In this document: piece after piece, positions 1-8,765 of the stretch
How positions within the stretch are numbered: the first letter of the stretch is position 1
How the letters are laid out: every line of letters begins with the position of its first letter
Assembly (NCBI GenBank): GCA_036571765.1
Contig: BROE01000022.1
Coordinates: 19,386,165-19,450,164 of the forward strand
DNA: 64,000 nucleotides
DNA from: Plecoglossus altivelis
Taxonomy: Eukaryota > Chordata > Actinopteri > Osmeriformes > Plecoglossidae
Direction: 5' to 3'
Notes under the pieces: model-generated
What the model saw: only the letters and a program-made list of their open reading frames with translations
Told to the model about the DNA's origin: nothing
Database searches by the model: none
Translations under genes and position numbers: made by a program

Positions 1-59
1 CAAACATATTTAGATAAGGAGATACAGATAAGGAGATACAGAAATAAGATGGAAATAAA

Positions 60-150
60 GAGCGAGATAGATGGAGCGTGAGACAGATGAAGAGAGAGAG
101 AGATGGAGCGCGAGACAGATGGAGAGATAGATAGATAGAGAGATAGATAG

Positions 151-202
<52 letters not shown>

Positions 203-240
203 GGATAGGAAAGGAAAGGAAAGGAGAGAGAGACAAGAAG
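60..240. repeat. GA/GATA-rich microsatellite
   Basis: Runs of agag and agat dominate, for example agatagagagagagat, with no coding signal. Serine/leucine-rich open frames on the other strand are produced by the repeat. Confidence 0.85.
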
Positions 241-511
241 ACAGAAATCAGACTTGACAGAAGAGGAAAGAGGCAGATATTTGGAACCAAGCATTAGTAA
301 ACAGAACATTCAGGACGGCCCCTGGCACCACATGTCATCCATTGGCAGATCTGTCAGCTGGCTCGCTTTCAATAAAGCCAGCCAGCCGTCTAATGTCATC
401 TCACCGTCACTTAGCCGTTATTAAGCCTGCGTTAGATCCCATGGCCACCGTCACAGAGAGGCAGTGAAGTGGAGCTGACCTGTCAGCCCCGGTAAAGGTG
501 ATGAACGTCAG

Positions 512-614
512 GCTAACCCTCACCCAGCCCAGGCACTCCTGAAGACTGCTGGGGCTGGAGCTGCTAACCCTCACCCAGCCCAGGCACTCCTGAAGACTGC
601 TGGGGCTGGAGCTG
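512..614. repeat. 51-bp direct duplication
   Basis: A 51-bp block starting gctaaccctcacccagccc is present twice, head to tail, without visible differences. Two perfect copies suggest a recent slippage or duplication event. Confidence 0.85.
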
Positions 615-1135
615 CTCTCAACACGGAAGATAGAAACTCCATATATTTCAGTTTGTAACTCGGTCGTTTAATCCATGAGAGGAGTGTTCCTTCGTCCACA
701 AGCAGGGGTCGTCTCACATAACTGGCCCAGCATCATTCAGATGCAGTGTTGATCCCACCCGGATCTCAGTGAGCGTTGTTTGAGCTTCTTAACTACCTAA
801 CTTGCTTACTGCCGTTTGTTATTGTGTTTATATCCACGCTAAGCTCCTCTGTGGATCACGTCAGCTCACATTCATGCAGCACAGTATTACCTGTATTAGG
901 TAGAGAATCACTGTCAAAAGCCACAAGGATTGGAAAATATCTCAAATGTTGTTCCTTGCATATTAAAATGTAAGAGAAAAATACTATGAGGTCGTACATG
1001 TTCCACATCCTATTGTCTCAGTACCACAGCAAGAGATTATGTTTATGTGTTACTAATCCAACAGGTGTGTGTGTATTCAGATAGTAGTCCAACGCATCAT
1101 TTGCACATGCATGTCTATGGGGCATGTCCTTACAG

Positions 1136-1342
1136 AATGAACATGAGCGGTGCTGGGATTGGCAAAGATTCACCCAGGCCCAGCTGTTAGCCGTGGCCCA
1201 AGGCTGGCACCGAGACCGGGCAGAGCTGCTGGCCAAGGCCCTGGTCACCATGGAGGAGGCCCGGCAGGAGCGACAAGACCATCTGAACCTGCAGAGAGAC
1301 CGCCAGAACCAGCTGGACATCTGCTCCAGACTCCGGGACAAG
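1136..1342 (+). CDS. ccdc148: CCDC148 exon (first in window)
   Basis: The acceptor is ccttacag before 1136 and the donor is aag/gtaaga after 1342. 207 bp, phase 0 at both ends, reading NEHERCWDWQRFTQAQ and then a coiled coil ending LRDK. Confidence 0.85.
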
Positions 1343-1794
1343 GTAAGAAGGACATGAGGAGGAGAGTCTCACCCTGGTCCTGCTGTTCCTGTTGCATTGT
1401 GGGACATTGGTACAGTTCCGTGCTCTGCTGCCTCATGACAGTTCGGGGTTTGTATACCCCTGGCCCCAGGCCTGTCTGTCTGCTTGTTCTCCCAGGCCTG
1501 TCTGTCTGCTTGTTTTCCCAGGCCTGTCTGTCTGCTTGTTCTCCCAGGCCTGTCTGTCTGCTTGTTCTCCCAGGCCTGTCTGTCTGCTTGTTCTCCCAGG
1601 CCTGTCTGCTTGTTGTCCCTGTGCTCACAAAGGTCTCTTCAGCAAAAGGACCTCCAGATATAAACAGAACAGCTTGCTGCCCACTTGGATGGTTGGTGTT
1701 GGCATGACTGAACATGGCTTTAGCCTGCCCTTGGAAGAAGGACAGCTTGATAGGAAAAAGCACAATAAGGATTTATCCCCTGAACACACCAGCA

Positions 1795-1830
<36 letters not shown>

Positions 1831-2006
1831 TTATCCCCTGAACACACCAGCACACGTGTGTGTGTGTGTGTGTGTGTGTGTGAGTTATCCCCTGAACACA
1901 CCAGCACACGTGTGTGTGTGTGTGTGTGTGTGTGAGTTATCCCCTGAACACACCAGCACACGTGTGTGTGTGTGTGTGTGTGAGTTATCCCCTGAACACA
2001 CCAGCA

Positions 2007-2046
<40 letters not shown>

Positions 2047-2109
2047 TTATCCCCTGAACACACCAGCACAAGTGTGTGTGTGTGTGTGAGTTATCCCCTG
2101 AGCACACCA

Positions 2110-2152
<43 letters not shown>

Positions 2153-3206
2153 ACCCCAGATGCTGGGTCCTGATCAGCACAGCAAAGCATCCAGGACAAG
2201 ATCGATCTTCCCTCCAGCTTGTCTAAACTGCAGCCATGCTGTTGTCATGTACAGAGCTTGTCTAAACTGCAGCCATGCCCCTCCCCATCTGCCTCCATAG
2301 TCTCCTCTGAGTCCTGGAGGGAGTCAGCTCTGGCATATGTACGTGTGTTTCTGTTAGAGGCATGATTGATGTCTGCACATACACATACACACACGTACAC
2401 ACACGTACACACACGTACACACACATACACATACACACACGTACACACACGTACACACACATACACACACGTACACACACATACACACACGTACACACAC
2501 GTACACACACGTACACACACGTACACACACATACACTGTGTTTTTATGATCTCCCCTCCCCATAGCACACAGGTGGTTGCAGGCAGGAGAAAGGAGCTGG
2601 CAGGAGTGCAGACTGACATCCCTTACTGTAGATGTGAGCAGAGAGCACATTCATGAGCGTCTAGCTGCTGTTACATCCAGGCTGCACAGCTGTGCGTTGG
2701 TTGCTCAATCTTGATTAGGAGTCAAAGTCGTCAACGACAATTAATCTTATTCTTACAAGACTGACATTGACAATGGATGTGGTTGGAAAGGACTTAACTG
2801 TGGTCAAACCCATATGATCTGTTCGCATCTCTGCAGTGTTGTCACACTAGCTGAAATTAGTGAACCCTTGTTAGACTTATTCATAATTCATTGTGTAATT
2901 AGCTTTTCTTTATTGTTTTCAGACCCGTTTTCTATCACATTCCATGGCTAAATAAAGGCATTGCCATGGCGACGTGGAACTCATCTCCCTGTGGAGACTG
3001 TGGTTGTGCTCTACAGATGTGCCTCACACACAGGGCTGATTAGCTATTGTTTGATACTCACGAGTAAATGAAGCATTCAGATGGTCTCGCATCAGCTGGG
3101 AGGAAGGGAGGGGTTCAGAGAGAGAAAGAGAGGTAAAGTTAGAGAGAGAGAGAGAGAGAGGTAAAGAGAGAGAGAGAGAAAGAGAGGTAAAGGTAGAGAG
3201 AGAGGT

Positions 3207-3251
<45 letters not shown>

Positions 3252-5194
3252 GTGAAAGAGAGTTAGCGAGACAGAATAAATGTGCCACATAAGAATCCCT
3301 CTTCCTTCAGAAAAGCTCATTAGTGACTCAGTGTTCAGGTTAATGTGGGGGACAGCAGTGTTCAGGTTAGTGTTGGGAACAGCAGTGTTCAGGTTAATGT
3401 GGGGGCAGCAGTGTTCAGGTTAGTGTGGGGGACAGCAGTGTTCAGGTTAGTGTGGGGGGCAGCAGTGTTCAGGTTAATGTGGGGGACAGCAGTGTTCAGG
3501 TTAGTGTGGGGGACAGCAGTGTTCAGGTTAGTGTGGGGGACAGCAGTGTTCAGGTTAATGTGGGGGCAGCAGTGTTCAGGTTAATCTGGGGGGCAGCAGT
3601 GTTCAGGTTAGTGTGGGGGGCAGCAGTCTTCAGGTTACTGTGGGGGGCAGCAGTGTTCAGGTTAATGTGGGGGACAGTAGTGTTCAGGTTACTGTGGGGG
3701 GCAGCAGTGTTCAGGTTAATGTGGGGAACAGCAGTGTTCAGGTTAATGTGAGGGACAGTAGTGTTCAGGTTAGTGTGAGGGCAGCAGTGTTCAGGTTACT
3801 GGCCCCAGAGGACCAGAGCTTGGGACAGGCATGATATGAACAGACATGGTCTGTCCCCCATCAGGAACATTCCTCCTTCCAGCATCACGGGTTGTTCTGT
3901 ATCAAGTGATGCTTACAGGGTTTCCTGACCTGCAAGTCATGCTCCTACTCTTTTTCATCTGTACTGTCTTGTGTTAAAGAACGACAGCCTTACACAACTA
4001 GAGCTCATTCAATTCCTCTCTACCTCATAAGCTGTGTGATTTTTAGTTAACATCCCTCCTGAAATGACTGTTTTGTTATTGTTTGAAAATGCATTAGCCT
4101 CATGAAATAAGGAGGACTTTAGGGGAGCAGTAAAGTTGTGCTAGTTGAGGCTAGTTAGGGTGATTCAGGACTAATTAAGGGCCCATGCACCCATAAACAC
4201 ACACTCACACACACACATAGAAAAGCCCACGTGAGGAGCTAACTGCAGCTCCCCACACTGGGTTCATTCCAGGAGCACATCTTATCTGGGCCAGGGTGGA
4301 GCTTGATGGATGGTGCAATTATGTGTGCTAGTTATCCTGAGTTTGAGAAGCCCAGATTTTCTCTGGTGTGATTTTTCTCCTCCAGTGGGTTGCGCAACAT
4401 CCTTGTGAAGTGTGTTGTTAAGGTTGAGAAATAGTAGGTCTATAATCTAAATGACTATAGATCAAAAGAGGTATAGAGGAGATTTTAGAGTGTGTGTTTA
4501 GCAGTGTTATTTGATCTAAAGAGCGACCATCCCTGTCCTAAAGAAAGTCGCTTGTTTGTGTTGATACTCGTCCATAGCAGCAGCAGACTGAACGCTCCCA
4601 TGAACACAGCAGCCGTCACCGTTTATCGGCTTCAAGATGCCGTCAAATTGAGAAGCAAAGAGCTAGAAAGTGCTGGACTTGGTTACAGGGTTGTGTCGTT
4701 ATGACCTGGTTAGTGGTCCTGCTGTTAATCACACTGTTCTCTTGAAGACAGGGTCATCAAAAGTGAAACTTACTGCTTGTATGGTCTCATCTGGAGGTTA
4801 TGTTGAACGCCACGAAGTAGTTTGCACTTTCAGGTGTTTTTGTACCAGTAAGCCCACAGGTCCATTCGAATGGTGCTTGTCCTCCTGTCCACAGGTCCCT
4901 GGAAGTCTACTTGTCAAAGGTAGAAGGTGTTCAGCTGTTATGGGCTATTATGTGTATAATAATATATATAAAGCTAGTATGGTTGTTTTGTCTTCATCTG
5001 TGTGTGTAGCTGCTGCAGTGGCGTGCTCAACAGGAAGAGGTTGCCAGGTTGGAGGCAGACGTAGCCAGCAGACGTCAGGAGGAAGAGGAGGAGAGGCTGA
5101 GGAAGAGACAGGAGAGAGACTCCGCCCTGAGGACACAGCAGAAAGACAAGGTGATACCTCTCATACCCCCTGCCCTCTCCCGCACCACCTCTCC

Positions 5195-5240
<46 letters not shown>

Positions 5241-5253
5241 GAGTCAGTCAGTG

Positions 5254-5284
<31 letters not shown>

Positions 5285-7645
5285 GACAAAAAGAGAGACA
5301 GAGAGAGACAGAGAGATTCTCTGATTAATGATGGCGTTTAGGCTGAAATGGATTGCATATACTTCTCTAGAGTCATCTGGTAGACAATGAAATATCATCT
5401 CATTCATTATGTGTACTGCTATTGGATTTGTGCACCAACATAATCGATAGGACATGAAGATATGTAAGTTTGGAGAACTTGTCTGTGAGGTGGTAGTAGT
5501 TGATGTTGTTGTTGTTGTGTGTGTGTCAGGTGCAGCAGTTCTACACAGAGCAGCAGAGGCAGAGAGAACTTCAGGAGCAGAGAGACCAGAGCAGGCTGCA
5601 GGAACTGAGGAGAGCCATGGAGGAGCAGGCCAAGAGAGATAAGGAGAGGTGAGTCCACAGGAGGCCAGGAGGCTTGACTAGCTGAAGGACACCTCAGGAA
5701 AGATGCCCCTGCTCACAGGGCTTCATCACTTTCCTTCTGTAGGAGGGATAACCATCCTAACATCTCACCTCACAGTCTGTCCCATTTCTACTGATATCTG
5801 TGAAGTGTCACTCCCATATCAGGGTAGAGGGGGAGGGAAGCTAGGGGGTGGGAAAAGGGTGGAGGGAAGAGAGAGTGGAGGGGAGAGGAGAGAGAATGTG
5901 GAGGGGAGAGGAGAGAGAATGTGGAGGGGAGAGGAGAGAGAATGTGGAGGGGAGAGGAGAGAGAATGTGCAGGGGAGAGGAGAAAGAAGGTGGAGGGGAG
6001 AGGAGAGAGAATGTGGAGGGGAGAGGAGAGAGAATGTGGAGGGGAGAGGAGAGAGAAGGTGGAGGGGAGAGGAGAAAGAAGGTGGAGGGGAGAGGAGAGA
6101 GAATGTGCAGAGGAGAGAGAATGTGCAGGGGAGATGAGAGAGAAGGTGGAGGGGAGAGGAGAGAGGAGAGATGAGATTGTGAGGTGCTGCTGCTCTGGCA
6201 GCTTCAGAAAGCTGTCCCCTCTGCCCCAGGGCATGCTGGGCCAGGAGAGATAGGTGGATGAGAGAAGGACTGCAAGGCCTGATGTCTTTGCCCCCTCTCC
6301 CCCCCCCCCCCTCCAGGGTGCAGTTTCGGGCGGCGGTTCTGCAGCAGCGCAGGGAGGAGGGTGAGGCGCGGGCGTTGGAGCGTCTGAAAGACGAGGAGCA
6401 AAGACAGAATCGTCTGGAAGCTCTTAGAAATCAGGTAAGACTTCCAGCAGCGCTGGTGATTAGATCTGCCGTTTACACGACCACACCAGGGATGACGTGA
6501 GGGTGGAACTCAGAACAAGAGGCAACGCTGCCACCTGCTGGTGAGATGTGAGACTGCAGTGCTGCTTGATAACGATATCATGTGTTCTTACAGGGGGTTT
6601 TTCACGATGGTTTATGAACAGACGTTTTCTGGATGTTTGGCTGATTTTTTCTCAACTTTAAACAAAAACCACGAACAAAATATGCAAATCACGCAGCTGT
6701 AGTGTGAGACAATGTGGCTGATGTAGCTGATATAGACAGTGTGAACAGGCTTCCTGTCCCTCCTATATCCACTCAGGTGGCTGTGGTGGCAGAGAGGGAC
6801 CCAGAGAGGATGATGGGAGATACGGCTGCTTGGAGGAACCGTCAGCAGGAAGGGGAGCACCAGGACTTTGTTCTTCAGAAACCTCTTTATGATCTGCACA
6901 CGTACACAGATGCACAGGTGAGACTGATCGCCCTGTCCCCCTGCCCCTCGCCTCGCCCTCGCCCTCGCCCTGCCCCTGCACCCCTCGCCCTCCCCCTGCC
7001 CTCTCTGCCCCTGCCTCCCCCCCTGCCCTCCCCCTACCTCGCCCTCCCCTCCCTCGCCCTACTCTGCCCCTCACCCTCCACCTCGCCTCCCCTCGCCCTC
7101 CCTGCCTGCCCCTGTCCCCGCCCCCCCTGGCCCTCCCTCGCCATCCCCCTGCCCCTTGCATCCCCTCTGCACTCCCGCCTGCCCTCCCCTGCCTCCCCGG
7201 ATTGCCCTCCCCCTGCCCTCCCCCTGCCCCTCAAGGCCCCCAGTGAGTCAGCATCACAGGTTGACATCTGTACAGTATTGGTCACATGGGAAACACACTG
7301 GGTTTGTTATGGTTGATTGAGTAACAGGGTTGCAATCTGATGATCCTGCACTTCAGTACCCAACCCTGAGAGATCAGTAACTGACCTTGAAATCCCAGTA
7401 GAAAACGCTTCATCTGTGTGAAAGGGTAGCCCGCCTTATCTGCTGTCAGTGGTTATGTACACAGTGCGTTCATTTTCAGTCTGACTGGTGTTTTTCAGGT
7501 GGTGTCTGACCCCAGGGTGCGGGTGGAGCAAGCTCTACGCCAGGCAGGGCTTCACCACACGCCGTACTCTCAGCAGGTGATCTCACGCCTCAAACCACTC
7601 AGGCCACCCAGACGAGACACCGAGTCCAAAGGCTTCAGGCCCTGA
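1136..7645 (+). CDS. ccdc148: CCDC148, coiled-coil domain protein 148 (3' six exons)
   Basis: Six exons (1136-1342, 5010-5150, 5530-5648, 6317-6434, 6777-6917, 7499-7645) join in frame with GT-AG introns. They encode a highly charged Glu/Arg/Gln-rich coiled coil followed by a short tail ending in GFRP and a stop. The first part carries the motif ERCWDWQRF; the middle exons are long helical heptad-like runs such as EEEEERLRKRQERD. The charge pattern, length and C-terminal tail fit CCDC148, and the neighbours UPP2 and ACVR1 are its neighbours in human 2q24 (from memory). The 5' part of the gene lies left of the window. CCDC148 has no well established biochemical role that I can state. Its introns are packed with minisatellites (1.5, 1.8-2.15, 3.3-3.8, 5.9-6.1 kb). 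Identity rests on pattern plus synteny, not on an alignment. Confidence 0.82.
1468..1612. repeat. 26-bp minisatellite, about 5.5 copies
   Basis: The unit cctgtctgtctgcttgttct plus cccagg repeats nearly perfectly just after a CCDC148 exon. Confidence 0.9.
1779..2155. repeat. Compound minisatellite with embedded (TG)n tracts
   Basis: A fixed spacer (gagttatcccctgaacacac followed by cagcacacg) alternates with (TG)n tracts of different lengths, about seven times. Confidence 0.9.
2378..2536. repeat. (CA)n-type microsatellite with cgta/cata interruptions
   Basis: Tandem cacacgtacacacacatac-like units; no gene content. Confidence 0.9.
2537..3115. other. Unique CCDC148 intron sequence
   Basis: No exon, repeat array or RNA gene could be recognised. 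Confidence 0.4.
3116..3250. repeat. GA microsatellite with gtaaag interruptions
   Basis: Mostly agagag with interspersed aggtaaag units. Confidence 0.9.
3330..3802. repeat. 27-bp minisatellite, about 17 copies
   Basis: The unit gttcaggttagtgtggggga plus cagcagt repeats with point variants (gtgt/atgt, gaca/ggca) and 1-bp length variants. Valine/serine-rich open frames here are artefacts of the period. Confidence 0.92.
3803..5009. other. Unique CCDC148 intron sequence
   Basis: No coding signal or structured repeat is evident, apart from a very short CA tract near 4200. Confidence 0.4.
5010..5150 (+). CDS. ccdc148: CCDC148 coiled-coil exon
   Basis: Acceptor gtgtgtag, donor aag/gtgata. 141 bp, phase 0. 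It encodes LLQWRAQQEEVARLEAD followed by an Arg/Glu-rich helix. Confidence 0.85.
5195..5312. repeat. (GA)n and (GACA)n microsatellite
   Basis: A GA run followed by gacagacagaca, directly downstream of a CCDC148 exon. Confidence 0.9.
5530..5648 (+). CDS. ccdc148: CCDC148 coiled-coil exon
   Basis: Acceptor gtgtgtcag, donor gag/gtgagt, ending in phase 2. It reads VQQFYTEQQRQRELQEQ and continues as a helix to AKRDKE. Confidence 0.85.
5862..6170. repeat. Purine-rich minisatellite, about 23-bp unit
   Basis: The unit gaatgtggaggggagaggag plus aga repeats about 12 times with ggtg/tgtg variants. The strand is almost purely purine. Confidence 0.9.
6317..6434 (+). CDS. ccdc148: CCDC148 coiled-coil exon
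   Basis: The acceptor follows a C-rich tract (ccctccag); the donor is cag/gtaaga. The phase-2 start completes an Arg codon and the exon reads VQFRAAVLQQRREEGEAR onwards. Confidence 0.85.
6777..6917 (+). CDS. ccdc148: CCDC148 exon
   Basis: Acceptor cactcag, donor cag/gtgaga, 141 bp, phase 0. It encodes VAVVAERDPERMMGDTAAW and ends YTDAQ, the transition out of the coiled coil. Confidence 0.85.
6925..7235. repeat. C-rich low-complexity tract
   Basis: Irregular ccctcgccct and ctgcccc units; the opposite strand is G-rich with many GGG runs. Confidence 0.85.
7499..7645 (+). CDS. ccdc148: CCDC148 terminal coding exon
   Basis: The acceptor is gtttttcag. The exon reads VVSDPRVRVEQALRQAGL and ends GFRP plus TGA at 7643-7645. 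It is a basic, proline-containing tail outside the coiled coil. Confidence 0.85.
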   Translation: MVSDPRVRVEQALRQAGLHHTPYSQQVISRLKPLRPPRRDTESKGFRP

Positions 7646-8350
7646 ATAAGTAGTACTGGCTGCTGGTTCAGTCTGAACCACTATGTGTTGATCGATGTTG
7701 TTAAAGATGTATGAATATTATTGTAGTGATTACAGGAAACAAGGTGATATGTTTTCTATGTCTATATTCAAAGGTCTCACTGGTTCACTTTAACAAACAC
7801 TCCAAACTACAAATATGTTTCACCTTGCTCAGCATGTTTCCAAACAGCTCAGATAGGGGACTGTGCTGTGTAAAACCAAATGATTAGAAGTCAATCTGTA
7901 TTTCCTGCTTAGATACATCTGTGCCTGTTTGCAGGGTCTAGTCTGAGTCCTGTGTTTGCTTTCGTCTTCTTCATGGACGTTTGAACTTCAAGTAAATATT
8001 TTGACAGAGTCGATGTGACAATCGGATAGGTTGTTGAACCTTTCATCTCCATTTAATGTCACACTTAGTCCTGCATCCATGGAAACATGATCTTCTGTTT
8101 CATATGGCATCAAAGTCCTGTTCACAAGCGGTGTCTTCTGAAAACAAGAGACTGCAGCCTTTCCAGAAAATCCTATTTTTGTTTTAAAGCCGTAACGGTT
8201 TCATGTACAGAATGATCAAGGATTCTTCTCCCTTGCAGTTCATTCTGGATCTGAATGTCAGGTGTAATGAAGTCAGTGTTGTCTCTCACTGTTGTGTTAC
8301 ACCCGCTCACACTCTCGTTTCAGCTCAAAAGGTTATTTTAAATTAAATGT
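7646..8350 (+). other. CCDC148 3' UTR and convergent intergenic space
   Basis: Unique sequence between the CCDC148 stop and the UPP2 3' end. A weak ATTAAA at 8342-8347 could serve CCDC148; no better signal was seen. Confidence 0.4.
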
Positions 8351-8377
8351 TGGAGAGAGTTTTTTATTTTCAAAACT

Positions 8378-8387
8378 TTTATTTATT
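8378..8387 (-). terminator. upp2: UPP2 polyadenylation signals (two AATAAA)
   Basis: The + strand TTTATT at 8378-8383 and 8382-8387 reads as overlapping AATAAA on the - strand, about 240 nt after the UPP2 stop. It sits within 40 bp of the possible CCDC148 signal, so the convergent 3' ends may overlap. Confidence 0.55.
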
Positions 8388-8622
8388 TAAAAAGTGGCAC
8401 CAGTAGCAAAGTAACAAAGCAATATACAACAAAATACAAATTGACTCACAGATGAAAAAAGTAAAAAGAACTTTTATCGATAACAGAACTTCCAACTAAG
8501 TCACATCTGTAAAACCACATATTTTCAAAAGCAGCTTAAAATTCTCCTTAAATAAGTGTCACATATTAACATGACTATTTACAAGTCCACATGAAGGTTT
8601 AGTGCTGTCTGCATGCGGGATC

Positions 8623-8765
8623 TTATAGGACGTGTCCTAGACGCTTCTTGATGAAGTGACAGACCAGCGCCTGAGGTCTCTGCTGGTACTCCTGCAGGAC
8701 CTCGTGAGGTGTGGAGATCTGGTCTCCATCAAAACGGTTCAGTAGAGTCACACAGACCACAGCAG
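8623..8765 (-). CDS. upp2: UPP2 terminal exon (only one copy present)
   Basis: Acceptor cctcccag, phase 1, 143 bp, reading AAVVCVTLLNRFDGDQIS and ending KKRLGHVL then stop. This exon lies left of the duplicated block and has no second copy in the window. Confidence 0.93.

Larger units (their letters stand above)
1..1135. other. CCDC148 intron or upstream sequence, no exon seen
   Basis: No coding exon is recognisable. The stretch holds a GA-rich microsatellite at about 60-240 and a 51-bp direct repeat in two copies (about 512-614). The rest looks like unique intronic sequence ending in the pyrimidine-poor acceptor before 1136. Confidence 0.5.
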
